NCBI RefSeq assembly: GCF_030389965.1
Contig: NZ_CP128401.1
Coordinates: 62,001-126,000, forward strand
Length of the DNA: 64,000 nt
Direction of reading: 5' to 3'
From: Candidatus Chlorohelix allophototropha
GTDB taxonomy: Bacteria > Chloroflexota > Chloroflexia > Chloroheliales > Chloroheliaceae
Made by a program: the position numbers and the translations under genes. This document shows positions 26,974 to 35,270 of the stretch, piece after piece. The stretch's first letter is position 1, and every line of letters begins with the position of its first letter. The notes under the pieces are model-generated. The model saw only the letters and a list, made by a program, of their open reading frames with translations, was not told the DNA's origin and did not search any database.

Positions 26974-27553
26974 AGACCTTTATTTGAGATATTACCAGTA
27001 TAGTCGTCTCCTCAGAGGCTTACGGCTATTTAGCGTGTCTTGGGATTCTTAAGTGCCTCGTCAAAAGACTGAATCAGTAAAGCCGAGACATTTTTGGCTG
27101 CTAAAAAATTATTGGACGGTAACTAATCCGCTCATCTCTGCTTTTGACCCCTCTGTTTAAAGCAATATAAGCTTTTTAATCAGGCTAGCGGTTGCCCTTC
27201 GCATTGCGGCTAACTATTAGAAGATTGTGTTTATTGCTCCAGCTGCTGATGAACCCAATTACAATCGGCGGATGCCCTACTATGAAAAGGAGTTGAAGAG
27301 TGGTATTGTAAAGAAAGAGACGTTATTTTTGGTAAGAAAAAAGAGATGAAATACCTAACATCAAGCTAAACGAATTGATTTAAATCCACCAGATTGAAAA
27401 GACTTCAAAAGAGGCATTTGTGTTTTCCGAGGTAGGGATAGAAAGACGAAGTAATCGGTACATTTATTGTGTATTATAGAAAAGAGTTGATTAAACTATT
27501 GCGGTTGTAAAATTTAACTGGTTTTTCTAGATTTAAAGTTAAATTCGTCCTTT

Positions 27554-27601
27554 TTCTACGCTTCTCGTGGAAAAACACAAAATTCTACGTTTCTCGTGGA
27601 A
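27554..27601 (+). repeat. Two tandem near-palindromic 19-bp repeats
   Basis: TTCTACGCTTCTCGTGGAA (27554-27572) and TTCTACGTTTCTCGTGGAA (27583-27601), one mismatch apart, 29 bp from start to start. Each is itself a near-palindrome (TTCTACG facing CGTGGAA). Position 75-120 bp before the next gene suggests a regulator-binding pair. Confidence 0.6.
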
Positions 27602-27675
27602 GTCACAGTAGGCGCGTAGGTCAAACCAACTCTCCTTCCGGTTGATATAAGCCTAGCTTCGTGCTATGCTTACTT

Positions 27676-27999
27676 ATGCGGATAGTAGGAATTAGTGAAT
27701 TACTTAAACGTGCGCAGGAATTCATAGGTTCAGCCCCAAAATGGGAAAGCATTCTGGCAGAAGATCGCCGTGGAGTGCTGACAATGTACGAATACGTAGT
27801 TCCGCATGGATCAAAGCAATGGCAGGGCTATTATGCGCCATGGGCGCGTATCAGCCCCCTAGATGATGGGCATAGCCTTTATATCCTAGCTTATTATCGA
27901 GATAACAAAAAGTGGCAAGATCTCGAAGTAACTGGACATTTGGAAGAGTGCCTACAAGCTATTAAAGATAACGTTTACGGTGTATTTTTTAATAAATAG
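27676..27999 (+). CDS. Unknown protein, 107 aa
   Basis: I do not recognise this family. It is a soluble mixed alpha/beta sequence rich in aromatic residues (GSKQWQGYYAPWARISP, LYILAYYRDNKKW) without cysteine motifs or membrane segments. ATG 27676 (MRIVGISELL) is the likely start; a GTG lies five codons earlier, and neither has a clear ribosome site. It is followed after 9 bp by another unknown gene and then phaR, probably one operon. Confidence 0.6.
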   Translation: MRIVGISELLKRAQEFIGSAPKWESILAEDRRGVLTMYEYVVPHGSKQWQGYYAPWARISPLDDGHSLYILAYYRDNKKWQDLEVTGHLEECLQAIKDNVYGVFFNK

Positions 28000-28008
28000 G
28001 ATTGAAAA

Positions 28009-28203
28009 ATGAAAGTCATTGTAAATATAGAAGGTTCAAAAGATGACCTAAAGATTATCTTGCAGGTACTACGCGATAATATGGACTACGCAAACTCGAA
28101 TGATACTTTCCGGTTGTATATGGAAAATGACCAACCGGGCGGTGAAATCTTTGAAGAACGCTATGACGAAAACGATAACTTGGTTGAACGACGTAGACAT
28201 TAA
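28009..28203 (+). CDS. Unknown small acidic protein, 64 aa
   Basis: Not recognised. A hydrophobic beta-like start (MKVIVNIEGS) leads into a helix and a charged tail ending ENDNLVERRRH. An AGGAT motif lies a few bases upstream of the ATG. It lies in the same direction as, and 4 bp before, the phaR start. Confidence 0.6.
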   Translation: MKVIVNIEGSKDDLKIILQVLRDNMDYANSNDTFRLYMENDQPGGEIFEERYDENDNLVERRRH

Positions 28204-28207
28204 TTTT

Positions 28208-28708
28208 ATGCGAGTAATCAAACGCTATAACAACCGAAAACTTTACGATACCGAGACTCGAACCTATATTACTCTGGATGGAGTAGCCAAACTGGTGGTA
28301 TCGGGCGAAGAAGTTCAGGTAGTGGATAACGATACGGATGAGGATATTACCACCGTAATCTTTAGCCAGCTTCTACTTGAGCGCGAAAGAGAGCAGCGAT
28401 TTTTACCTAGCGGTATGCTCAGCCAACTTTTACGGTTCGGTGGTGAAACCAGCCGCAAACTCGGCACAACTCTAACCCGTCCTTTTACCCTTACATTTGG
28501 GCAGTTTCTTGAACAGGAAGTAGAGCGCACCTTCAAATTTTGGGTGGATATTGCGGAAGGGCGTGAAGAAGATATGCTACGTTTTATTGAGCGACTCATT
28601 GAACAACGCCGCCGTACTCATCAAGCTAGTAGCCCAAATGAGGGCAATCGTAAAAACCCCAATAAAGTAAATCGCCTTGATATTATCGAGGATTTACCGC
28701 CCAAATAA
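28208..28708 (+). CDS. phaR: Polyhydroxyalkanoate synthesis regulator DNA-binding protein
   Basis: 166 residues. The N-terminus has the PHB/PHA accumulation regulator DNA-binding domain signature VIKRYNNRKLYDTETRTYI and then TLDGVAKLV. The rest is helical and charged. In other bacteria PhaR binds both DNA and polyhydroxyalkanoate and represses phasin genes. No polymer synthase gene is in the window, so the target is unknown. The frame is open upstream to 28100 but overlaps the preceding gene; the motif fixes ATG 28208. Confidence 0.85.
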   Translation: MRVIKRYNNRKLYDTETRTYITLDGVAKLVVSGEEVQVVDNDTDEDITTVIFSQLLLEREREQRFLPSGMLSQLLRFGGETSRKLGTTLTRPFTLTFGQFLEQEVERTFKFWVDIAEGREEDMLRFIERLIEQRRRTHQASSPNEGNRKNPNKVNRLDIIEDLPPK

Positions 28709-28716
28709 TCCTTCCC

Positions 28717-29574
28717 ATGATTATTGACTCCCATACCCACATTTTTTCAAAAGATTTGATAGACCGCCGAAACGAGCTAACCGAACGTGATGAGCGTTTT
28801 CGGGAATGTTACGCTTCGCCAAAAGCCAAAATGGTAACCGCGGCTGAACTGGTACAGGAAATGGAGCGTGCCGGAATAGCTAGAGCGGTGGTTACCGGCT
28901 ATGCCTTCGCTGATGGCACACTTTGCGCCGCCTCAAATGATCATATTATTGAAGCAATAAAGGCTTTCCCGGATAAACTGGTAGGGTTGGCAGCGATACA
29001 ACCGCTAGAGGGGGATAAGGCGCTTTACGAAGCGGAACGCTGCTATTTAGCCGGGTTACGTGGTTTGGGTGAACTAACCGCCGACGGGCAAGGCTTTGAC
29101 CTTACCGAACCTGCTTTATTCCGCGATTTGGCAGCATTAACCGCCAAATATAAGGGAGTCATAATGCTACATGCCAGTGAGCCATTGGGGCATCTTTACC
29201 CCGGCAAGGGCAAAACCACCCCGGATAAAATTCTGGCTTTAGCACAACATCACCCGGAATGTAATATCATTGCAGCGCATTGGGGAGGTGGGCTACCCTT
29301 TTACGAATTAATGCCCGAAATAGCCAAAGCCCTTTCCAACCTGTACTATGATACAGCCGCTACCACTTATTTATACCGCTTTGGCATTTTCAGAGCAGTG
29401 TGCGATCTGGCAGGGGCACATAAAATCCTATGGGCAAGCGATTATCCCCTACTTGGACAGGCACGTTTGCTGGAAAGAGTGCGAGGGGAAGCAATGTTAA
29501 ACGAAATTGAATTAGAGCAGATATTGGGTGGGAATGCAGCACGTTTGCTGGGTCTGGAGGAAAAAGGAGAATGA
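28717..29574 (+). CDS. Amidohydrolase family (ACMSD/TatD-like TIM-barrel metal hydrolase)
   Basis: 285 residues of the amidohydrolase_2 type: DSHTHIF at the N-terminus, MLHASE, IIAAHWGGG and the catalytic Asp in WASDYPLLG. Such enzymes hydrolyse or decarboxylate small carboxylates or lactones; the substrate cannot be told. The last four bases overlap the ruvA start (ATGA), so the two genes are translationally coupled. Confidence 0.85.
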   Translation: MIIDSHTHIFSKDLIDRRNELTERDERFRECYASPKAKMVTAAELVQEMERAGIARAVVTGYAFADGTLCAASNDHIIEAIKAFPDKLVGLAAIQPLEGDKALYEAERCYLAGLRGLGELTADGQGFDLTEPALFRDLAALTAKYKGVIMLHASEPLGHLYPGKGKTTPDKILALAQHHPECNIIAAHWGGGLPFYELMPEIAKALSNLYYDTAATTYLYRFGIFRAVCDLAGAHKILWASDYPLLGQARLLERVRGEAMLNEIELEQILGGNAARLLGLEEKGE

Positions 29575-30167
29575 TTGCAGCAGTACGTGGTCAGTTAGAG
29601 CAAATGGGAACCGACTCGGTGCTTATCAATGTAGGCGGAGTTAGCCTGAGAGTGTTTGTACCTACCTCAGTGCTAGACGAACTAGGCGAAATTGGGCGAG
29701 AGGTAAAGCTGTTTACCCATTTTTACGTGCGCGAAGATCAGCTTGCTCTTTACGGTTTCAAAACCACTGAGCAGCAGGAATTATTTGAAATGTTATTGAG
29801 CGTGTCAGGCGTAGGACCACGCGCCGCGCTTAACTTGATAGGAACAGCGGATGTGGGTGCAACCCATCTGGCTATTGCGCAGAGTAACGTAGATTTTTTA
29901 AAGAAAGTATCCGGTATCGGACCCAAAACCGCTGCCCGAATCATTCTTGAGTTAAAAGGGAAGTTGGTAGATGTGCAAACGGCAAAAACAAGCCGGAAGG
30001 TGGAAGCAAATCCCACCGTATTGGAACGACGACAACTGGTAGAAGCGTTAGGCGGTTTAGGTTACACCCCCGCAGAGATACAAACCGCATTGAACGCATT
30101 ACCAGCAGGGCAAGAATTATCGCTTGAAGAGCAAGTGCTGGAAGCGTTGCGGTTTCTAGGACAGTAG
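29571..30167 (+). CDS. ruvA: Holliday junction branch-migration protein RuvA
   Basis: 198 residues in three parts: N-terminal OB fold (MIAAVRGQLEQ), tandem helix-hairpin-helix motifs (SVSGVGPRAALNLI and KVSGIGPKTAARIILELK), and the flexible C-terminal domain III. It binds four-way junctions as a tetramer and loads RuvB. No ruvB or ruvC gene is beside it. Confidence 0.97.
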   Translation: MIAAVRGQLEQMGTDSVLINVGGVSLRVFVPTSVLDELGEIGREVKLFTHFYVREDQLALYGFKTTEQQELFEMLLSVSGVGPRAALNLIGTADVGATHLAIAQSNVDFLKKVSGIGPKTAARIILELKGKLVDVQTAKTSRKVEANPTVLERRQLVEALGGLGYTPAEIQTALNALPAGQELSLEEQVLEALRFLGQ

Positions 30168-30522
30168 AAATTAGCAAGGTGATAATTTCATTCATTTCCT
30201 CAAAAATTGAAATTCTTGCATTATTTATTGAGATTTAAGTGTCGCAAAGCCTCCATTTTTTGTATTATAACTTTAGAAATATTAGGACACCTAGCTTTAT
30301 TTTGAATTGGTAAACAACTTAAAGCCTAAAAACAATAATCTTTATTCAACCATTTTCTAGTAAGAATTTTAGATTTTGGTTCAGTTTATATAGATGAATT
30401 TGTATGTTTTGTAACAATAGTGTTGTAAAATAGCATAATAATAATACTCTACCATGTTGTAACCCTAAAATTTTAGAATTATAATTGATTAATAGTTAGA
30501 TGAATAATTATTTTTAGCTGGA
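30168..30522. other. A+T-rich intergenic region
   Basis: 355 bp, much richer in A+T than the flanking genes and without an open frame. It should carry the end of the ruvA transcript and the promoter of the large regulator, but I cannot point to a convincing -35/-10 pair. Confidence 0.45.
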
Positions 30523-33500
30523 GTGGATAAAGCAATTTTTATTGCAAAGATTACAGCACCTAAAGCACGAGGGTTAGTCAGCCGCCAGCGTTTGATTGAT
30601 GAAATCAACGACTTTGATTCTTATCGTTTGCTCTTAATCTCGGCTGGATCAGGTTATGGTAAAACAGCCCTCCTTGCCGATTTTGTCGCACAAACCACAG
30701 CGCGGTTAATTTGGTATTCCCTCGATGAAGGCGATAGAGACCCCCTAAGATTTTTCCGCTATCTAGTGCAAGCAGTTAAAGTAGCCTTTCCTGAATTTGG
30801 TATTCAGTTTGATGCGCTTTTAGCACAAATCGAATCTGGGCGAAGCCTAGAGCAGGAAAATAATCTCCAACGACTGGCAAATCAGTTTGCAGAAGAATTG
30901 GCAACCCAAATTTCGGTTGATAACAAGATTTCTGTGATGGTACTTGATGATTATCAGTACGCTGAAAGTGAGTTGGTTGGAACCTTTATGCGATTTCTGG
31001 CGCTCAAGTTACCTGAACATCTCAAACTGATTGTTTCCACCAGAAGTGTACCAGACCATTTACCGCTGGCTTATTTATACGCCAAACGCCTGATAAAAGG
31101 TATAGGAGCAGCCGAGTTAAGCTTTACACGTCAGGAAATTGCTGATTTGCTGGTTGATGTGTACAAGATTAAAGACTCCGAGATGGTGGACAAGTTGGTG
31201 GAATATTCCGAAGGTTGGGTCACCGCCGTTATCCTCGCTTTAGCAGGTCGGAAATCATCATTAAGTCGTCTCGATAGACTAAGTGGTCCCTATGGTCAGG
31301 GCTATCTGGACAGTTCGGCTCTGTTTGAATATTTGGGAGATGTGGTTCTAGCTGACCAGCCCCCTGATATAGAGGATTTTCTTCTTCAGACTTCTTGCCT
31401 ACACCTTTTAAGTCCTGAACTATGCAACGAGCTTACCGGTTTACAGGATAGTGAGCGAATATTAGAAAAACTGGACAAGCGCAAGCTCTTCGTGGAAGTG
31501 GTAGCCGAAGTTCCTTCTAGTGACTTCAGCAAACCCGATACTTTTTATTATAAGTATCACTCGCTCTTTAAGCGTTTTCTACAGTCGCGTCTTGCTAATA
31601 AGAAAGAAGTATGGCGAGCATGTAACCTAAAAGCGGCTGAACTGGCTTTGCGTTCAGAATATTATATAGAAGGTGTGCAAAATTACCTTACTATAAATGA
31701 AGGGCGAAAGGCAGCGGAAATAGTAGCCGGACTGGCTACTCCGCTCTATGAGTCAGGGCTTATCAACCGCTTGACCGAACTAATCGGGCTAATCCCGCAA
31801 GAAGCGGTGGAGTCTATACCGGAACTTGCCTTTACATATGCCAGAATTTTGTTTGAAAAAGGGCAGAGCGAGGCTGCTATAAGATTAACCGAGAAAATAG
31901 AAAAGCAACACCTTGAAAATGGATCTGTCGAAGGGGCAGCAATGTGCTTGGCGCTACGCGCTCTCGGTTATTCACGTATGGGAATGGTTGAGGAGGGGGC
32001 ACGCCTGATTGAAAGAGCCTCGGCATTTGTTGCTGGTAGGGGCTTGAGTCGGGAAAAAATCTATGCGCAAGCGCTAATATACACCACCGCAGGGATAGTT
32101 AAAACCGATTCCGGTCAGGCTGAACAAGCTGAAAATTCTTTTAAGAAAGGTCAGGAACTATTCGAACAATTAGAACTAAAATACCGGGTTATGCAAAGTG
32201 ATATTTACCTAGCAACCGTGTATAAGGAAATGGGACGCTTGATACGAGCAGGGATTTACTTTGAAAGAGCTTTGAAATATTTTGCAGAAGTGGGCAACCA
32301 GAACCAAGAAGCCTATTGTCGATTTGGTCTGGCAAATTGTCAGATATTGCGAGGAAACTATCGGGAGGCTACCGAACAGCTAAAACTGACCTATGAACTA
32401 ACTGAACAACTGGGCAGTCATTATCTAAAAACTTTTGTAATTTATCAGCAAGGTAATATAAGTAATTTTATCGGGAAGCATATAAATGCGCGGGAACAAT
32501 ATAACTCGGCACTTAAGCTAAGTCAGCAAATTGGTCTTCACAATCTTGAGCTTGAAACCCTCGCTATGATGGCGTTTAACAGTATGCTGCAAGGAAATCG
32601 AGTTGAGGCACGAGAACTTTTAATACAGGGTAAAGAGCTTAACCAAGAATATGCCCTGAATAATTTCGGCGCAATGCTGGAGACTGTTAGCAGTTTGCTA
32701 GATTTGGAAAACCGCAACTATAAAAAGGCTTTGACGGCTTTGGAGCAGGCGGCGAAAGTTTTCAAGGAATACAAGTGGCTGGATTGGATATGCCGCTGCC
32801 GCCTATACCAAGCGATTGTTTACTTTTCAATGTCCGAATTCAAACGAGCGGTAGGGCTTCTAGAAGAAAGCCTTGAACTGGTACCAAATATCGGTTTCGA
32901 ACCATACCAACCCTTTGACCTAATACGAGCCTCTGCCTTATTGGAATATGCGGCAAAAAAAAGAGCCAGCAACAACCTGCATGAATTTCTGCTGCGCAAG
33001 GGCTATCGTCAAAACGCGATTCTTAATGAAAACGCTGGCGTTGATACCGCTGCTTTTGATGGCACAGTAATAGCCCAATTTGAAAATGAATTTACGCCCC
33101 CACCTTCTGCACCGCCGCTTGAGTATCAAGGCACTCCCAAGCTTACCCTGTTGCGCCCTAATCAGGATTCCAGCCAAAATCGTTACAGTAGCCGTATAGC
33201 CGGGAGTCGCTTCCAACTGGAAGTAAGAGCGTTGGATGGAGGTAGGGTTTGGACGGCGGAAGCCGAAATTGAACATTGGCGCATTAGCAAAGCCAAAGAA
33301 CTATTCTTCTTCTTGCTGGAACAGGGCAAATCAACCAGAGAAGAAATTTTCGAGAAGATATGGCCCGATGTTGAGCACAATGCGGCGGCTAATAATTTCC
33401 ATTTCACCTTGAGCAACCTACGCCGCTTAATTAAACCCGTAGATATTAAATTCTCCAGCCAAAGTTATACCTTGAGCGGTGAAATCTGGTGTGACGCGCT

Positions 33501-33912
33501 GGAAATGGAAAAGGCTGTCAAGGCGGCTTTAGCCAAACCGCAAGAACTAGCACTCGAACAACTGGCAACCGCACTCGATCTATACAAGCGGGATTACTTG
33601 GATCAGATATACAGTGATTGGACTGTACCGCGTCGTCAGGAGCTTTTAAGAACATATCTGGAAGGATCGGCTCTTCTTGCCAAAACTTACGAGAAACAAC
33701 GTCAATTCAGCCAAGCGATTTTAATCTGGAGACGTTATCTGCTAAGAGATGAATACCGCGAAGAGACATATGTGGGCTTAATCAATTGCCATTTGGCATT
33801 GGGACATAAGAAAGAAGCCCAGCATTATTATGAAGAGTGCCGCCGCATTATGAAAGAAATCGACATTGAGCCTTCCCCTGAGGTCAGGGCATTGTTGCCT
33901 AAATTAGCCTGA
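30523..33912 (+). CDS. Large AAA/TPR transcription regulator with C-terminal BTAD domain
   Basis: 1129 residues. A MalT/STAND-like ATPase lies at the N-terminus (Walker A AGSGYGKT at 41-48, Walker B VMVLDDYQ), followed by a long array of TPR-like helices from about 400 to 830. A winged-helix region (ELFFFLLEQGKSTREEIFEKIW) and a bacterial transcriptional activator domain (BTAD, about 990-1129, ending EIDIEPSPEVRALLP) close the protein, as in SARP regulators. Such proteins switch on target promoters after binding a ligand or partner. GTG 30523 is the only sensible start; the frame is closed just upstream and no spaced Shine-Dalgarno is seen. The small genes downstream are candidate targets. 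Confidence 0.9.
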   Translation: MDKAIFIAKITAPKARGLVSRQRLIDEINDFDSYRLLLISAGSGYGKTALLADFVAQTTARLIWYSLDEGDRDPLRFFRYLVQAVKVAFPEFGIQFDALLAQIESGRSLEQENNLQRLANQFAEELATQISVDNKISVMVLDDYQYAESELVGTFMRFLALKLPEHLKLIVSTRSVPDHLPLAYLYAKRLIKGIGAAELSFTRQEIADLLVDVYKIKDSEMVDKLVEYSEGWVTAVILALAGRKSSLSRLDRLSGPYGQGYLDSSALFEYLGDVVLADQPPDIEDFLLQTSCLHLLSPELCNELTGLQDSERILEKLDKRKLFVEVVAEVPSSDFSKPDTFYYKYHSLFKRFLQSRLANKKEVWRACNLKAAELALRSEYYIEGVQNYLTINEGRKAAEIVAGLATPLYESGLINRLTELIGLIPQEAVESIPELAFTYARILFEKGQSEAAIRLTEKIEKQHLENGSVEGAAMCLALRALGYSRMGMVEEGARLIERASAFVAGRGLSREKIYAQALIYTTAGIVKTDSGQAEQAENSFKKGQELFEQLELKYRVMQSDIYLATVYKEMGRLIRAGIYFERALKYFAEVGNQNQEAYCRFGLANCQILRGNYREATEQLKLTYELTEQLGSHYLKTFVIYQQGNISNFIGKHINAREQYNSALKLSQQIGLHNLELETLAMMAFNSMLQGNRVEARELLIQGKELNQEYALNNFGAMLETVSSLLDLENRNYKKALTALEQAAKVFKEYKWLDWICRCRLYQAIVYFSMSEFKRAVGLLEESLELVPNIGFEPYQPFDLIRASALLEYAAKKRASNNLHEFLLRKGYRQNAILNENAGVDTAAFDGTVIAQFENEFTPPPSAPPLEYQGTPKLTLLRPNQDSSQNRYSSRIAGSRFQLEVRALDGGRVWTAEAEIEHWRISKAKELFFFLLEQGKSTREEIFEKIWPDVEHNAAANNFHFTLSNLRRLIKPVDIKFSSQSYTLSGEIWCDALEMEKAVKAALAKPQELALEQLATALDLYKRDYLDQIYSDWTVPRRQELLRTYLEGSALLAKTYEKQRQFSQAILIWRRYLLRDEYREETYVGLINCHLALGHKKEAQHYYEECRRIMKEIDIEPSPEVRALLPKLA

Positions 33913-33954
33913 CTTAAATCTTAGTAAGCCCTAAGCTCCTCATAGCGCAACTAC

Positions 33955-34029
33955 CTAATAGCTATTAGCAATTTCCTATAGCAATATCCTGATTCGATGC
34001 TAAGTTTTTGCTAAGAGTCCGTTTATATC
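33955..34029 (+). promoter_or_regulatory. Putative regulated promoter of the peptide gene: palindrome and SARP-like direct repeat
   Basis: CTAATAGCTATTAG (33955-33968) is a perfect 14-bp palindrome. GCTAAG occurs at 33999-34004 and again at 34010-34015, exactly 11 bp apart. Eight bases further lies TATATC (34024-34029), a possible -10. Direct repeats with an 11-bp period ending eight bases before the -10 are the known arrangement for SARP regulators. A second -10 candidate, TATAGA, is at 34031. Confidence 0.45.
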
Positions 34030-34093
34030 ATATAGATACTAAAAGTGACTTCTTGATGTAAATGGGAAATTTAGTTGAAAGGGAGTCTGGGTT

Positions 34094-34228
34094 ATGCGCA
34101 AGCTAATTAATTTTGTGTCTTCAGAAAAAGGTCTTTCTACTCTTAAGATTTTAACTTTTATAGCATCATTCACGGGTTTCGCACATATTATCAATCCGTG
34201 CGGTGGTACAAATCCATGGGGCGTATAA
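34094..34228 (+). CDS. Small hydrophobic peptide, 44 aa, unknown
   Basis: A clear AAAGGGAG ribosome site lies about eight bases before the ATG. The product has a charged N-terminus (MRKLINFVSSEKG), a hydrophobic segment (LKILTFIASFTGFAHII) and a tail NPCGGTNPWGV with one Cys, one Trp and several Gly/Pro. This could be a small membrane peptide, a secreted signal peptide or a modified-peptide precursor; none is proven. It lies between the BTAD regulator and a 106-residue helical protein and is probably transcribed with the latter up to the terminator at 34719. Confidence 0.6.
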   Translation: MRKLINFVSSEKGLSTLKILTFIASFTGFAHIINPCGGTNPWGV

Positions 34229-34317
34229 ACTTCTTACCACAAAAGACCTTTCTGCCGTAATGTAGCGGTTCTGGGACACTCGGTATAGCTCTCTTTATAG
34301 TGAAAGAGGTGTCGTCA

Positions 34318-34638
34318 GTGTTTTCAATTCAGCAACTTGATAAGCTAGCCGGGGCAATAATACTTGATCGGAAGTTGGAAAGAGATTTCCTCCAGAATCG
34401 TCTTAGTGCACTCGATATGTACAATAGAAATTATGCACTTCGTTACGGAGAGCAACCTATCTATTTGTCTGATGAAGATAAAGAATTAATTCTTTCAGTC
34501 AACGCCAATAGTGTTCCAGAGTTCTTTGCTATATTGCTCGATTTAGTTAGCAGAAAAGCTGCTAATCCGACAAAGGTTTACTTGGAAGACAAAACCTATA
34601 GTCATGAGTTAGCAAAGTTACAAGGTTCAGTCGCCTAA
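34318..34638 (+). CDS. Unknown helical protein, 106 aa, resembling RiPP-leader-like domains
   Basis: The start is set at GTG 34318 because AAAGAGG ends eight bases before it; earlier GTG codons at 34300 and 34309 are possible. The sequence is helical with the pattern LDRKLERDFLQNRLSALDMY and LSDEDKELILSV. This resembles the short leader-like domain found in some ribosomal-peptide precursors (Franean1_4349/Nif11-like), although it lacks a Cys/Gly-rich core. The resemblance is by eye and weak. Probably co-transcribed with the peptide gene upstream. Confidence 0.6.
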   Translation: MFSIQQLDKLAGAIILDRKLERDFLQNRLSALDMYNRNYALRYGEQPIYLSDEDKELILSVNANSVPEFFAILLDLVSRKAANPTKVYLEDKTYSHELAKLQGSVA

Positions 34639-34718
34639 TTTAGAAATATCTGAAAAAACGGAGCCGCCATGGTTCCGCTTTACCTTTTCCACAACTAGTT
34701 TTACCCTATGTCACTCTA

Positions 34719-34752
34719 GCGAGAGCGTTATACCCACGCTCTCGCCTTTTTT
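34719..34752 (+). terminator. Rho-independent terminator
   Basis: Perfect 10-bp stem GCGAGAGCGT / ACGCTCTCGC with a 7-base loop, followed by CTTTTTT. Ends the small-gene transcript. Confidence 0.9.
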
Positions 34753-34758
34753 ATAGAG

Positions 34759-34788
34759 TTGCCAACCGACAAGACTATAGGCTAAAAT
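34759..34788 (+). promoter_or_regulatory. Promoter for a probably leaderless gene
   Basis: TTGCCA (34759-34764), 18-bp spacer, TAAAAT (34783-34788). The ATG of the next gene begins seven bases after the -10, which is where transcription should start. Confidence 0.55.
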
Positions 34789-34795
34789 ACCCCAT

Positions 34796-35083
34796 ATGAT
34801 AAACAATAATCTTAAACAAAAAGCCCAAGAATTGATCGAGGAAAAATTAAGACGCGCGGCAGAAATAACCTATTCCGAGCTTATGTCCATTAACATGAAT
34901 CTCCCCACCGAATACCAGTACAATTCGATCAGAGAAATCCAAACGGTTATGGTTAAAGGCGCATTCGATGCGCTTGGTTTTTCGGTTGAACTTGAGCTAT
35001 TTACCAACGATGAAGCCACAGATTTCTGGAAGGTATTACACGAACGCTATAGTCAGCTATGGCCCTCACAAACCCAAAGTTAA
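34796..35083 (+). CDS. Unknown protein, 95 aa
   Basis: Not recognised. A soluble, mainly helical sequence (LKQKAQELIEEKLRRAAEIT) ending in LHERYSQLWPSQTQS. There is no ribosome site; the ATG coincides with the predicted start of transcription from the promoter at 34759-34788, so the mRNA may be leaderless. Stands alone between the terminator at 34719 and the glgC-like promoter. Confidence 0.6.
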   Translation: MINNNLKQKAQELIEEKLRRAAEITYSELMSINMNLPTEYQYNSIREIQTVMVKGAFDALGFSVELELFTNDEATDFWKVLHERYSQLWPSQTQS

Positions 35084-35145
35084 AAGGAATAAAAATAGCC
35101 TTCCTACCTTTCAGCCCTTCCTCAAAGAATTGAGGTTGAAACTCT

Positions 35146-35174
35146 TTTACATTTATCCGATTACCCTTTATAAT
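35146..35174 (+). promoter_or_regulatory. Promoter of the glgC-like gene
   Basis: TTTACA (35146-35151), 17-bp spacer, TATAAT (35169-35174). Predicted start near 35181, leader of about 90 nt. Confidence 0.65.
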
Positions 35175-35270
35175 AAGGTAATTGTGAGTTTAACTGCGTT
35201 CAAATACGTGGTTTGCCTGTATCAATAATAATTTCCGTTCATTTATAAATATTTTGGAGGGCAAGTTGGG

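Larger units (their letters stand above)
26225..27675. other. Decayed or non-coding region, 1.45 kb
   Basis: No convincing gene. Open stretches such as 26432-26734 (minus) have no family motif or ribosome site, and short plus-strand runs near 26370 and 27240 are broken by stops. It holds a perfect 11-bp inverted repeat at 26937-26973 and the twin palindromes at 27554-27601. It probably represents remains of old insertions beside the IS elements. Confidence 0.5.

Noticed and set aside
27240-27350. Short plus-strand frame around 27240 reading like a transposase tail
   Set aside because: About 35 codons with no start, broken by stops on both sides, and not matched confidently to any family.
27554-27601. 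Start of a CRISPR array
   Set aside because: Only two copies, a 10-bp spacer and no cas genes. Operator-like sites explain the repeats better.
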